Assembly: GCF_000718325.1 (NCBI RefSeq)
Contig: NZ_JOFV01000003.1
Span: 124,001-188,000 of the forward strand
Origin: Oerskovia turbata
GTDB taxonomy: Bacteria > Actinomycetota > Actinomycetes > Actinomycetales > Cellulomonadaceae
Direction: 5' to 3'
DNA: 64,000 nucleotides
The translations under genes were made by a program, and so were the position numbers. The notes beneath the pieces were generated by a model. The model searched no databases. It had not been told where the DNA came from and saw nothing but the letters and a program-made list of their open reading frames with translations. This document shows, piece after piece, positions 1 through 8,698 of the stretch (position 1 is its first letter; each line of letters opens with the position of its first letter).

Positions 1-2
1 AG

Positions 3-428
3 GAGCTCGAGATCCTCGACCGCATCTCGACGGGCCGCATGTCGGCGCCTCTCACGGCCGAGCCGATCAGCATCGACGACGTGGTCTTCCTCCAGCGCCT
101 GGTCGACGACGTGTACGTGGACGAGTCGATCAAGCGGTACATCGTCGATCTCATCAACACGACGCGTCTGTCGGGTCCGCGGCCGGTGCCGGGCCTCGAC
201 CGGCACGTGCGGGTCGGCGCGAGCCCGCGTGGTGGGATCGCGCTCATGCGCGTGGGTCAGGCGCTCGCGATCCAGGCGGGTCGTGCGTACGTCGTCCCGG
301 ACGACATCAAGGCGGTCCGTTACTCGGTCCTGCGTCACCGCCTGGTCCGTACGTTCGACGCGCTCGCGACCGACGTCGCGCCCGAGCAGCTCATCGACGC
401 CGTGTTCGACGCGGTCCCGACCCCGTAG
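3..428 (+). CDS. MoxR-family AAA+ ATPase, C-terminal fragment (5' end outside window)
   Basis: The frame is open from the left edge (codon phase begins at base 3) and gives 141 codons before TAG, so only the C-terminal part is visible. It has the MoxR lid layout: helix ELEILDRI, then DDVVFLQRLVDDVYVDESI, then GASPRGGIALMRVGQALA with the sensor-2 arginine in the SPRG turn, and VVPDDIKAVRYSVLRHRL near the end. MoxR ATPases act as chaperones, usually for the vWA proteins encoded beside them, and such genes follow here. The next gene starts 8 bp after the stop, so this is probably the first or second gene of the operon. The Walker A and B motifs lie outside the window. Confidence 0.9.
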   Translation, partial: ELEILDRISTGRMSAPLTAEPISIDDVVFLQRLVDDVYVDESIKRYIVDLINTTRLSGPRPVPGLDRHVRVGASPRGGIALMRVGQALAIQAGRAYVVPDDIKAVRYSVLRHRLVRTFDALATDVAPEQLIDAVFDAVPTP

Positions 429-436
429 GGCTCCCC

Positions 437-1387
437 ATGACAGACGTGTCGCGACTGGCCCAGGTGCGGGCCAGGCTCGAGCTCCCGCTGGCCCGGCGGG
501 CCTCGGGGCTGCTCGAGGGGCGGCACCGTTCGATCCTCAAGGGGCACGGGCAGGACTTCGACGACCTCCACCTGTACGCGCCGGGCGAGGACGTGGGCGA
601 CATCGACTGGAAGTCGAGCGCTCGCGCGGGCATCCCCGTGGTGCGCCGGTTCGTGCGCGAGTCCAACGTGAACCTCGTCCTGGTCGTGGACACGGGCCGC
701 AACATGGGGGCGACGGCGGCGAGCGGGGAGCCCAAGGCCGACGTCGTGAGCTTCTGCTGCGCGCTCGTGGCGTACCTCGCGCGTGACCGTGGCGACCGGG
801 TCGCGCTCGTCGCGGCGGATGCGGAGCGCGTGGTCCAGCTTCCTCCTCGGGCGAGCACGCGGGACCTCGAGCTCCTGCTCCGCACGGTCGAGGGGCAGCT
901 GGGCGTCGACGCGCCCGCGAGCGACCTGAACCGCGCGCTCGACCGGGCGCTCAACGCCTTCCGGCGCCGGTCGCTCATGGTCGTCGTGACCGACGAGGCC
1001 CGCCCTGGTCCGGAGCACGAGCGCCTGCTGCGGCGTCTGCGCGTGCGCCACGAGGTCATGGTCGTCGCGGTCGCGGACCTGTCGCCCGTCGCGGGCGGCC
1101 TCGTGCCGGCGGGTGCGGACCACGCGATCGCGGCCGGTCCGACGGGCCGGGCCTCCCGGCGGGCGACGCAGGTCGCCGACGTCGACGGCACGCTCGACCT
1201 GCCGCCGTTCCTGCGTGGTCGGGCGGACGTCGCAGCGGGTGCGGCGCAGGCCGCGCAGTCCCGGCGCGAGTCGGTCGTGGCCCTGCTGCGTTCGCTCGAG
1301 ACGGAGGCCGTGAGCGTGACCGGGACGCACGACGTCGTGCCGCGCTTCGTCGAGCTGCTGGGGAGGGCGAAGCGTGCCCGACGATGA
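437..1387 (+). CDS. DUF58 domain protein
   Basis: A 316-residue soluble protein. Residues about 40-60 carry the DUF58 signature PGEDVGDIDWKSSARAG, followed by a vWA-like fold (LVLVVDTGRNM near residue 80, with the first MIDAS position present but a degenerate remainder). DUF58 proteins almost always accompany MoxR and vWA membrane proteins in Bat-like modules of uncertain substrate, and the same order is seen here. The start at 437 is 8 bp after the upstream stop. The 3' end overlaps the next gene by 14 bp, suggesting translational coupling. Family assignment is firm; the cellular role is not known. Confidence 0.9.
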   Translation: MTDVSRLAQVRARLELPLARRASGLLEGRHRSILKGHGQDFDDLHLYAPGEDVGDIDWKSSARAGIPVVRRFVRESNVNLVLVVDTGRNMGATAASGEPKADVVSFCCALVAYLARDRGDRVALVAADAERVVQLPPRASTRDLELLLRTVEGQLGVDAPASDLNRALDRALNAFRRRSLMVVVTDEARPGPEHERLLRRLRVRHEVMVVAVADLSPVAGGLVPAGADHAIAAGPTGRASRRATQVADVDGTLDLPPFLRGRADVAAGAAQAAQSRRESVVALLRSLETEAVSVTGTHDVVPRFVELLGRAKRARR

Positions 1388-1901
1388 GCTGTACGCCCCC
1401 GCGCTGTACAGCGGCTGGTGGGCGGCCCTCGGGGTGGTCCTCGTGCTGCTGGTCGTGGGCTGGGTCGTGTTCGCGCTGGCGTCCACGCGCGCGTCGGCCC
1501 AGGAGAAGGCTTCACGGTTCGCGCCGCCCTGGGCGGCCCCGGGGCTCCACGACCCGTTCGCGGGGCTGCGCGTCGAGTTCGCGTCGCGCCTCGACGCGGT
1601 CGAGGCGACGTATCTCGCGGGCGGGCTCGACGAGCGCGGTCTGCACCTGGCGTTGTCCAAGGAGGTCCGCGGGTTCGCGTCGGGTCGCCTGGGCGTCGAC
1701 GCGTCGGTGCTGACCCTCTCGGAGATCGAGCACATGACGGGCACGCAGCACCTGACCCGCCTGATCGCCCGGTACTACCACCCGTCGTTCGCGGAGGACG
1801 AGGCGTGGGAGCACGCGCCGCCGACCGGGCGGGACCTGGCCGGCACGCCCACGGGCAGGGAGTCGATCGACCGCGCCCGTTCGGTGGTGAGGACGTGGTG
1901 A
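1374..1901 (+). CDS. Small membrane protein of the MoxR/vWA operon
   Basis: A 175-residue protein with one strong membrane helix at about residues 13-37 (WWAALGVVLVLLVVGWVVF) and a charged, probably cytoplasmic, C-terminal domain. No enzymatic motif is visible. Its position between DUF58 and the first vWA gene is where Bat-type operons often have a DUF4381-like single-pass protein, so that role is inferred from place rather than from sequence. It overlaps DUF58 by 14 bp and the following gene by 4 bp (GTGA at 1898-1901). Confidence 0.8.
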   Translation: MPDDELYAPALYSGWWAALGVVLVLLVVGWVVFALASTRASAQEKASRFAPPWAAPGLHDPFAGLRVEFASRLDAVEATYLAGGLDERGLHLALSKEVRGFASGRLGVDASVLTLSEIEHMTGTQHLTRLIARYYHPSFAEDEAWEHAPPTGRDLAGTPTGRESIDRARSVVRTW

Positions 1902-2968
1902 CGCCGGGTCCGCAGGGCGCCTCGATCCTGTGGCCGTGGCTGCTGGCCGCGGTCGTGGTCCTCGTCCTGGCCGCGGGTGCGACGGGGTGGTGGCTCGCGC
2001 GCCGGCGTCGGGCGCGGGCGGAGAAGGCGCGGCCCGACGACGTCACGTGGGTCGCGAACTCGTCGTACCTCGCGCAGGTCCCGGCCTTCGCGGCGTGGGT
2101 GCGCCGCTACCGGGCGCTCCAGGTCGCGGGGCTCGTGGGGCTGCTCGTCGCGCTGGTCGGTGTCGGCGCGGTGGCTGCCCGGCCGGTCGAGACGGACCTG
2201 GTCGTGGACCGGCTGGGGACCCGGGACATCGTCCTGTGCCTCGACGTGTCGGGGTCCATGACGGCGTACGACGGAGAGATCCTGAAGGTCTACTCGGAGC
2301 TGGTGGACAACTTCGAGGGCGAGCGCATCGCGCTGTCGATCTTCAACTCGACGTCGCGCACCGTGTTCCCGCTGACGGACGACTACACCCTGGTCCAGGA
2401 GGAGCTCGCGGCGGGCGTCGCGGCGTTCGACAAGGACCCCAGTACGCTCGACTTCAGCAGTGCGCGCGACGAGAAGGACATCCTGGAGTTCCTCACGTAC
2501 ACCGCGGGGACCCTCGCGAACGAGTCCGCGGCGAGCCTGATCGGCGACGGGCTCGCGAACTGCGCGCTGCAGTTCGACGAGGGGGCGACCGACCGGTCGC
2601 GCTCGATCATCCTCGCGACCGACAACTACGTCGCGGGCGAACCCATCTACACCCTCGAGGAGGCCTCGGCGCTCGTGGCGTCGCGCGACATCACGCTGCA
2701 CGGCATCTACGGCGGTTCCGACCTCTACGCGGGCACCCCCGAGGAGACGCGGTACCGCGAGGTCGTCGAGGGAGGCGGCGGGCTGTACTTCCTCGCGGGC
2801 GACCCGCAGGCCGTCGAGGGCATGGTCGAGGACGTGGTCGCGCAGCAGGCCGTCGAGCTCGACGCGAGCCCCGAGGTCGTCGTGACGGACCTGCCCACGG
2901 CCTGGTTCCTCGTGGCGACCGCCGGTGCCGCACTGCTCGTCGTCGTCGCCTGGAGGTTGCGCGAATGA
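1898..2968 (+). CDS. Membrane-anchored von Willebrand factor A protein (first of two)
   Basis: A 356-residue protein. The GTG at 1898 is chosen because it overlaps the upstream stop as GTGA, the junction type used throughout this window; GTG at 1895 is the alternative. Membrane segments lie at about residues 8-27 and 70-90, a vWA domain at about 105-305 contains the metal-binding MIDAS start DVSGSM, and a final membrane helix ends in WRLRE. The domain sits outside the membrane between helices, as in BatA/BatB. It overlaps the next vWA gene by 4 bp (ATGA at 2965). The likely partner is the MoxR ATPase encoded upstream. Confidence 0.88.
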   Translation: MTPGPQGASILWPWLLAAVVVLVLAAGATGWWLARRRRARAEKARPDDVTWVANSSYLAQVPAFAAWVRRYRALQVAGLVGLLVALVGVGAVAARPVETDLVVDRLGTRDIVLCLDVSGSMTAYDGEILKVYSELVDNFEGERIALSIFNSTSRTVFPLTDDYTLVQEELAAGVAAFDKDPSTLDFSSARDEKDILEFLTYTAGTLANESAASLIGDGLANCALQFDEGATDRSRSIILATDNYVAGEPIYTLEEASALVASRDITLHGIYGGSDLYAGTPEETRYREVVEGGGGLYFLAGDPQAVEGMVEDVVAQQAVELDASPEVVVTDLPTAWFLVATAGAALLVVVAWRLRE

Positions 2969-4014
2969 CCTTCCAGCCGTTGATCCCCCTGTGGGCGTGG
3001 GTCGTCGTGTTCGTCCCGCTGCTCGGTCTCGCCGGGTGGCAGCTCGTCGTCGCGCTCCGCGGCCCGTCGCGCCGCGCCGCCGGGCGGGGCACGCCCGCCG
3101 GGCCGCGCGGCGCGTGGGTCCGGCGCACCGCGCTGGTCGCGGTCCTCGCCGTGGTCGGGCTCGGGCCGTCGGTCCCCGTGACGGACCGCGACACGTCGGT
3201 CGCGAACGTCGACATGTTCTTCGTGGTCGACCGCACGGGTTCCATGGCGGCCGAGGACTTCGACGGCGCGAACGAGCGCCTCGTGGGCGTCCGGCACGAC
3301 GTCGCGAGCCTCACGGCCGACATCCCGGGGGCCCGCTACTCGATCATCTCGTTCGACTCCCAGGCCAGCCGCCAGGTCCCCCTCACGACGGACGCCCGGG
3401 CCGTCACGTCCTGGGCCGACACGTTCAAGCGCGAGATCACCCTCTACTCCAAGGGGTCCCTCACCGACCGGCCGCTCGACGCGCTGCGTACCGCCCTCGA
3501 GGGGGCCGCGACGGACCGCCCGGCCAACGTCCGCCTGGTGTTCTTCCTGTCCGACGGCGAGCAGACGGCGGACGGCGAGCCCCGCTCGTTCGAGGACCTC
3601 GCACCTTTCGTCGACGGCGGCGCCGTCCTCGGCTACGGCACCCCGGAGGGCGGGCGCATGAAGGAGTACATGCCGGGCGAGGACCCGGCGACGGCCGAGT
3701 ACCTGCGGGACCCGTCGGGCGCGACCCTCGACGACCCCGACTCGCCCGACGCGCTGTCGGTGATCGACGAGGACAACCTGCGGGCGATCGCCGGCCAGCT
3801 GGGGGTGCCGTACGTGCACCGCGAGACCACGGGTCCGACGGCGGAGCTCGTCGCGGGCGTCGACCCTCAGCAGGTCGCGGCGGACGGCAGGCGCCTCGTC
3901 ACGGCCTACCGTCCGGTCGTGTGGCCGTTCGCGCTCGTGGGCGCCGTGCTGCTCGGGTTCGAGGCGTGGGCCGCGGGCAGGTCGGCCTCGCGTCGGGTGG
4001 GGGTGAGCGCATGA
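2965..4014 (+). CDS. Membrane-anchored von Willebrand factor A protein (second of two)
   Basis: A 349-residue protein with the same plan as its neighbour: an N-terminal membrane helix (WAWVVVFVPLLGLAGWQLVV), a second near residue 60, a vWA domain at about 80-300 and a C-terminal helix (VWPFALVGAVLLGFEAW). The MIDAS reads DRTGSM, so threonine replaces the usual serine; this variant could still bind metal. The start at 2965 overlaps the previous stop as ATGA, and the stop overlaps the next start as ATGA at 4011-4014. Tandem vWA genes are typical of Bat modules (BatA/BatB). Confidence 0.88.
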   Translation: MTFQPLIPLWAWVVVFVPLLGLAGWQLVVALRGPSRRAAGRGTPAGPRGAWVRRTALVAVLAVVGLGPSVPVTDRDTSVANVDMFFVVDRTGSMAAEDFDGANERLVGVRHDVASLTADIPGARYSIISFDSQASRQVPLTTDARAVTSWADTFKREITLYSKGSLTDRPLDALRTALEGAATDRPANVRLVFFLSDGEQTADGEPRSFEDLAPFVDGGAVLGYGTPEGGRMKEYMPGEDPATAEYLRDPSGATLDDPDSPDALSVIDEDNLRAIAGQLGVPYVHRETTGPTAELVAGVDPQQVAADGRRLVTAYRPVVWPFALVGAVLLGFEAWAAGRSASRRVGVSA

Positions 4015-5078
4015 GCGGCGACGGCCTGCCTCCCCAGCCTCCTCAGCCCCCGCCCTCGTGGGGCAGCCCTGGCGCCACCGGCGACCGGCGAGCGACGCAC
4101 GGAGGGACGCCGTTCCCGGCGCCCCGGGCCGGCGTGCTCTCCCCCCAGGGTGCGGCGTTGCGCACGAGGCGGCTGCGTCGTCGGGCGCTGCTGCTCCTCC
4201 TGCCTCTCCCCCTGCTGGTCGCTGTGCTCGTGCTCGGTGCCAAGCTGGTCTCCCTCCCGGTGGTCGCGTCCTCCGCGTCCGGGCGCTACGACGCAGGTGA
4301 CTACACGGATGCCGCGGCGAGCTTCGGGCTCCAGAAGACGATGAACCTCGTCGACCCGTGGAAGGCGTGGTTCAACACCGGTACCGCGGCCCACAGCGCG
4401 GGCGACGACACCGCGGCGATCGCCGACCTGCACCGCGCCTACGACCTCGCCGAGGGCGAGCAGCCGATGGTCCGCTGCCAGGTCCAGGTCAACCTGTCGA
4501 TCTCCTACGAGACCTCGGGCGACCACGAGACGAGCACGGGTGAGGACCTCCTGGCGCAGAAGGCCGCGCTCGAGCAGGCGCTCGCGGCACGGGCGGCGGG
4601 CGAGGACTACGACCAGTACGTGATCGACCCTTACGGCACGGGCGAGGAGCTCGCCCCCCAGGACCTCCAGGACGAGGCCACGCAGTGGTTCTCGTTCGCC
4701 GAGCGGTCCTTCGCGACGGCCGAGCAGGTCCGCGGCTGGCCGGGCTGCGAGGAGCAGCCGCCCGAGGAGAAGGAGCAGAACGAGGCGTCCGTCCAGCGTC
4801 TGCAGGACAAGCAGCAGCGGGCGAAGGACGCGCAGCCGCAGGCCCCGCAAGACCCTCAGGGCGGTGCGCAGGGCGAGGAGGTGCCACCTGAGACGGACCG
4901 GACCGACCAGAGCGAGCAGGAGCGGGCCGAGGCCGAGCGGCAGGAGAGGCTCCAGCAGCAGAACTCCGAGGCCCGTGACGACGAGGACCAGAGCCGGCAG
5001 GAGTACCAGGAGTACTTCGGTGGCGAGGACCCGGCCGGCGGCTCGGGCGACGGCGGCGGGTCCTCGAAGAACTGGTGA
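4011..5078 (+). CDS. BatE-like membrane protein with TPR-like segment and acidic coiled-coil tail
   Basis: A 355-residue protein. The first 55 residues are Pro-rich and disordered, followed by a basic stretch and one membrane helix (about 62-85, LLLLLPLPLLVAVLVLGAK). Residues about 95-170 look like TPR helices (GRYDAGDYTDAAASF, WKAWFNTGTAAHSAGDDTAA). The rest, from about 240 to 340, is Glu/Gln/Arg-rich and likely coiled coil, ending in a Gly/Ser tail. It is the last gene of the MoxR operon, where Bat modules carry the TPR protein BatE. Assignment rests on position and the TPR-like pattern. Confidence 0.8.
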   Translation: MSGDGLPPQPPQPPPSWGSPGATGDRRATHGGTPFPAPRAGVLSPQGAALRTRRLRRRALLLLLPLPLLVAVLVLGAKLVSLPVVASSASGRYDAGDYTDAAASFGLQKTMNLVDPWKAWFNTGTAAHSAGDDTAAIADLHRAYDLAEGEQPMVRCQVQVNLSISYETSGDHETSTGEDLLAQKAALEQALAARAAGEDYDQYVIDPYGTGEELAPQDLQDEATQWFSFAERSFATAEQVRGWPGCEEQPPEEKEQNEASVQRLQDKQQRAKDAQPQAPQDPQGGAQGEEVPPETDRTDQSEQERAEAERQERLQQQNSEARDDEDQSRQEYQEYFGGEDPAGGSGDGGGSSKNW

Positions 5079-5111
5079 GGGCTCGCGCCCTCGCACCCCC
5101 GTGGCCGGGTG

Positions 5112-5152
5112 TGTCAGAAGGAGCGTGGTCCCCGGGCACGTCGGTTCTGACA
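5112..5152. repeat. SEPA palindromic element, copy 1 (intergenic, 41 bp)
   Basis: Starts TGTCAGAA and ends TTCTGACA, matching the ends of the nine 42-bp copies, but is 1 bp shorter and has diverged arms. It lies between the convergent ends of the BatE-like gene and soxR, where length is not constrained by a reading frame. Confidence 0.9.
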
Positions 5153-5167
5153 GCCTTGCACGAGCCC

Positions 5168-5599
5168 TCAGTCGTCGAGGCCTTCGACGAGCCAGGTGCG
5201 CGGACCGGGGCCCTCCTCCGCGAGCACGTCGTGCGGGTTGGCCAGGACGCACTTGCGCAGGGAGAGGCACCCGCAGCCGATGCAGTCGGTGAGGTGGTCG
5301 CGCAGGCGCACGAGCTGTTCGATCCGGGCGTCGAGGTCCGCGTGCCACATCCGGGACAGCCGCCGCCAGTCCTTGGCGGTCGGGGTCCGGTTCTGCGGGA
5401 GCGTCGCGAGGGCCTCGCGGACCAGCGCGAGCGGGATCCCGACGCGCTGCGAGACGCGGATGAACGAGACGCGGCGCAAGGTCTCGCGGGGGTAGCGGCG
5501 CTGGTTGCCGGGCGTGCGGCGGGCCGTGAGCAGACCTTCGCGTTCGTAGAAGTGCAGGGCCGACACCGCGACGCCGCTGCGCCGCGCGAGCTCGCCGAC
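5168..5599 (-). pseudogene. soxR: SoxR-type MerR regulator lacking its start codon
   Basis: 143 codons on the minus strand match SoxR from VGELARRSGVAVSALHFYER onward, with the redox-sensing [2Fe-2S] ligands CIGCGCLSLRKC (C-x2-C-x-C-x5-C) near the C-terminus. SoxR normally begins about 5-8 residues before VGEL. Here the sequence upstream of base 5599 is instead antisense to an MFS gene, with no ATG, GTG or TTG close by in frame (the nearest is a GTG about 110 bp upstream). The gene therefore seems to have lost its start codon and promoter to a deletion that also removed the front of the divergent transporter gene. Translation of a long fusion from a distant start cannot be excluded. Confidence 0.75.
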
Positions 5600-6571
5600 C
5601 GCGTCTTCCCCGAGGCACGACGGCCCGCGGTGTTCGCGGCGTTCGCCGCGGCGTGGGTCGTGCCCTCGCTCGTCGGGCCCGTGATCTCGGGACTCATGGT
5701 CCAGCACCTCGGATGGCGCTGGGTCTTCCTCGCCGTGCCCGTGCTCGCCGTCCCGGCCGTGCTCATGATGCGCCCAGGCCTGCGGGCCGTCGAACGGGAC
5801 CGCCGCGAGGCCACCCCCGACGCGACCGGGAACGCGGCCCTGTGGTGGGCCGTGGCCGCCGCGGTGGGGATCGGGCTGCTGCACTTCGCCGGGCAGCAGG
5901 AGGGAGCGCGGCTGTACGTCCCGCTGGTCGTGGCGCTCGCGCTCGTCGTCGTCGCCGTCCCGCGCCTGCTCCCGCGCGGCACCGCGCGCGCCGCCCGCGG
6001 CCTCCCGTCGGTCATCGCGATCCGCGGCCTCGTCGCGGCGGCCTTCACCGGGACCGAGGTCCTGCTCCCCCTGCTCCTCCAGTCCGAGCGTGCCCTGTCC
6101 CCGACCCTGGCCGGTGGCATCCTCACGTTCGGGGCGATCGGCTGGTCGGTGGGCGCATGGTTGCGCGGCAAGGCGCACTGGGGCTGGTCGCACGCACGGT
6201 TCGTGCTCGTCGGGTCGCTGTTCGTCGCCGGCGGGATCTCCGGCACGGTGCTGCTCGCCTGGTCCGCGGTGCCGCCGATCGTCGGCATGCTCGCCTGGAC
6301 GTTCGCGGGCCTGGGCATGGGCCTGGTCCACCCGACGCTCTCGGTGCTCACGCTCGCGCTGTCCCCCGAGGACCAGCAGGGCGCGAACAGCTCGGCGCTC
6401 CAGGTGTCCGACGCCCTGTCCGCGGCCATCGCGCTCGCCGTGGCGGGATCGATGCTCGTGGTGCTGCGCGAGCCGCTGGGGCTCGGGGCGTACGTCGTGT
6501 GCTTCGGGGCCATGGTCGCGATCGCGCTGCTCGCGGCGTTCGTCTCGCCGCGTACCCGGGTCCCGGCCTGA
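5594..6571 (+). pseudogene. MFS transporter, N-terminal third missing
   Basis: The + strand from base 5594 reads ADRVFPEARRPAVFAAF, a point normally about 130-150 residues into a 12-14 helix MFS drug exporter, then continues with about nine hydrophobic helices to TGA at 6569-6571. The first four or five helices are absent and the coding sequence runs directly into the antisense of soxR at about 5597-5603. The only plausible local start is GTG at 5630, giving 313 residues. MFS exporters are commonly divergent from soxR, so the original layout was probably soxR and MFS back to back, with one deletion removing both 5' ends. Unlikely to make a working transporter. Confidence 0.75.
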
Positions 6572-6581
6572 ATCCCTCGTG

Positions 6582-7520
6582 TCAGCGGCTCGCGAGCGCC
6601 TCGACGCCCTCGGCGTAGCGGTCGAGCACGATGGCCGTCAGGCGCGCGTCGGGTGCGAGCGGGGCCGTGACGAGGTCGGCGCCGGTCTGGAGCAGCCGGT
6701 CGTGGAAGAAGCCGGGGGCGAGCAGGTAGGCGGCGACGACGACGCGCGGAGCGGGTGCGCCCGTCCCGCGCTCGTCGCTGCCCGACGGCGTCGCGTGGGT
6801 CTCACCGGTGGGTTCGCCGTCCGCGGTGGCCACCTCGCCCGTGGCTGCGCTCGTGGCGAGCGCCTCGCGCGCCGCCGCGACGGCGTCGCGCACCGTCGGG
6901 GTGGCCATGGCGCCGAACCCGACCGTGACGGGGCCGTCGTGGCGCGCACGCAGGAGCTCGGCAACGGCCTCGACGTCGCGTGCGGCGCCCGCCTTGCTCG
7001 ACCCGGCAGCGGCCAGGACCACCGAGTCGTGCGGACGGACACCGGCCTCGGCCAGGCGGTCGGCGAGGATCTCGGCGAGGCGCGGGTCGGGGCCGAGCGC
7101 GCGGGCTGCGGCCGCCGCTCCGTGCTGGGGTCCGCGGCCCTCGTGCGTGGGCGAGACGGCCTCGGTGATGTCGACGTTCACGTGGAAGCCCGTGGACAGC
7201 AGCAGGGGGACGACCACGGCTGCCGCGCCCCGACCCTCGCCCGTGGCGGGCGGTGCGACGGACTGCGTGACGACGTCGGCAACCTCCGGCTGCTGGACGT
7301 CGACGAACGCCTCGCGCACGTCGAGGTCGGGGCGGGTCGCACGGACGTCGTCGAGGATCGCGCGGATCGCGGCCTGGCCGTCCGGGTTGTCGGTGCCGTG
7401 CGAACAACCCACGAGCACAGGGCCACCACCGCCCGCGCCGCTGCCCGCGACGGCGCCGGCGCCGGACGGCACGCTCCCCTCGGTCGCGTCGGAGGGGAAC
7501 CCCAGGATCTCCGTGCTCAT
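6582..7520 (-). CDS. cbiX: Sirohydrochlorin chelatase (CbiX/SirB family)
   Basis: A 312-residue protein. The N-terminal 35 residues are Gly/Ala-rich linker, then VLVGCSHGTDNPDGQ carries the chelatase HGT motif, and VVPLLLSTGFHVNVDI supplies the second metal-site histidine. A second half-domain follows (VVLAAAGSSKAGAARDVEAVAELL, VVVAAYLLAPGFFHDRL), so this is the long two-domain form. It would insert iron into sirohydrochlorin to make siroheme for NirB, encoded in the same run of genes. The start ATG at 7520 overlaps the nnaR stop as ATGA. The precorrin-2 dehydrogenase step (SirC or CysG type) is not encoded in the window. Confidence 0.88.
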   Translation of the reverse strand: MSTEILGFPSDATEGSVPSGAGAVAGSGAGGGGPVLVGCSHGTDNPDGQAAIRAILDDVRATRPDLDVREAFVDVQQPEVADVVTQSVAPPATGEGRGAAAVVVPLLLSTGFHVNVDITEAVSPTHEGRGPQHGAAAAARALGPDPRLAEILADRLAEAGVRPHDSVVLAAAGSSKAGAARDVEAVAELLRARHDGPVTVGFGAMATPTVRDAVAAAREALATSAATGEVATADGEPTGETHATPSGSDERGTGAPAPRVVVAAYLLAPGFFHDRLLQTGADLVTAPLAPDARLTAIVLDRYAEGVEALASR

Positions 7521-8698
7521 GCCAGCTCCAGTCGATAGCCACGTTTGACGACGGTCTTGACGAGGGTGCGGTCGCCGACCGCCTCACGCAACCTGGCGAC
7601 CGCGACCTCGGCGGCGTGCGGGTCGCGCGAGTCGCCGGGCAGGGCCGCGAGGACCTGGTCCCGCGTCACGACGTCCCCCGCCCGGTCGCCCGCGCGCGCG
7701 GCCAGCAGCCGCAGGACCTCGAGGCCCGACGGCGAGAGCGGCAGGACGCGGCCGTCGAGCACCGCGACGCGTGAGCGGATCTGCAGGTTGCCCGCGACGG
7801 TCACGAGCGCGAGGGTCTCGGCGTGCTCGTAGTGCCCGACGAGCGTGCGGACCAGCGCGCCGAGGCGGCCGCGGTCCGGCTGGAGCGTCGGGATGCCGCG
7901 GTGCGCGAGCGGGCGGGCCGTGATGGGGCCGACCGCCGCCGCGATCATGGCACCGCTCGCGAAGCGCGCGACGACGGCGTCCCCGACCCCCTCGGACTCG
8001 GTGGCCGCGAGCCAGGCCTCGGCACCGGGGGCCGACGTGAAGACGACCGCGTCGATCTCCCCGGCCGCGGCAGCGTGGACCGACGCGCGCAGCGCCGCCT
8101 CGTCGGGCGGCGGCCCCCAGCGGTACACGATGAGGCTCGCGACGTCGGCCCCCGCCTGCGCGAAGACCACGTCGAGGCCGTCCGCGCCGGCGCCGTGGTG
8201 CTGGACCGCGATCCGCGACCCGTCGACCCCCTCGCCGAGCAGCACGTCCGCGATCTCGCCCGACGTCTCGGACTCGGCGACCCAGTCGGCCTGGAGGCCC
8301 GCGGCCTGGATCGCACCGCGCGCCTTGGGGCCCCGCGCGACCAGGCGGGCCCGGCCCATGACGTCCAGCAGCTCGTCGGCCAGGCCGTGCGCGTCGGCGG
8401 CCTCGATCCAGCCCCGGAACCCGATGCCCGTGGTCACGACCACGACGTCCGGCGGGTGCGCGATCAGGTCCCGCGTACCCGCGAGCAGCGCCTCGTCGTC
8501 CTCGTTGGGCACCATGCTCAGGGCCGGCGCGTGCCGCACCTCGGCGCCCCGGCGGGACAGCGCCGCGGCGAGCTCGGCCGACCGGCGGTCGGCCGTGACG
8601 AGGACCGTGCAGCCTGCCATGACCTGGCCCAGCGCGGGCCGGCGCTCACCGGTGGGCTCGTCCGCGACATCGGTGACGTCCGTGGCCTGCCCCGTCAC
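7517..8698 (-). CDS. nnaR: NnaR-type regulator: uroporphyrinogen-III synthase-like domain fused to winged helix
   Basis: 393 residues. Residues about 28-285 form a HemD-like two-lobed domain (VLVTADRRSAELAAALSR at the front, TSAPGAEAWLA, and AAVGPITARPLAHRG late in the domain). Residues about 305-393 form an OmpR-type winged helix (SPSGLEVLRLLAARAGDVV..., ending VVKRGYRLELA). In Streptomyces and Mycobacterium this fusion is NnaR, a nitrate assimilation activator that cooperates with GlnR, and its position among nirB, cobA and cbiX fits. A second stand-alone HemD at 55402 makes a purely catalytic role here less likely. The GTG at 8698 overlaps the cobA stop as GTGA. Confidence 0.85.
   Translation of the reverse strand: MTGQATDVTDVADEPTGERRPALGQVMAGCTVLVTADRRSAELAAALSRRGAEVRHAPALSMVPNEDDEALLAGTRDLIAHPPDVVVVTTGIGFRGWIEAADAHGLADELLDVMGRARLVARGPKARGAIQAAGLQADWVAESETSGEIADVLLGEGVDGSRIAVQHHGAGADGLDVVFAQAGADVASLIVYRWGPPPDEAALRASVHAAAAGEIDAVVFTSAPGAEAWLAATESEGVGDAVVARFASGAMIAAAVGPITARPLAHRGIPTLQPDRGRLGALVRTLVGHYEHAETLALVTVAGNLQIRSRVAVLDGRVLPLSPSGLEVLRLLAARAGDRAGDVVTRDQVLAALPGDSRDPHAAEVAVARLREAVGDRTLVKTVVKRGYRLELA

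Noticed and set aside
335..2701. Long antisense open frames across the MoxR/vWA operon
   Set aside because: High GC gives long shadow frames; the plus-strand products have recognisable domains and coupled starts.
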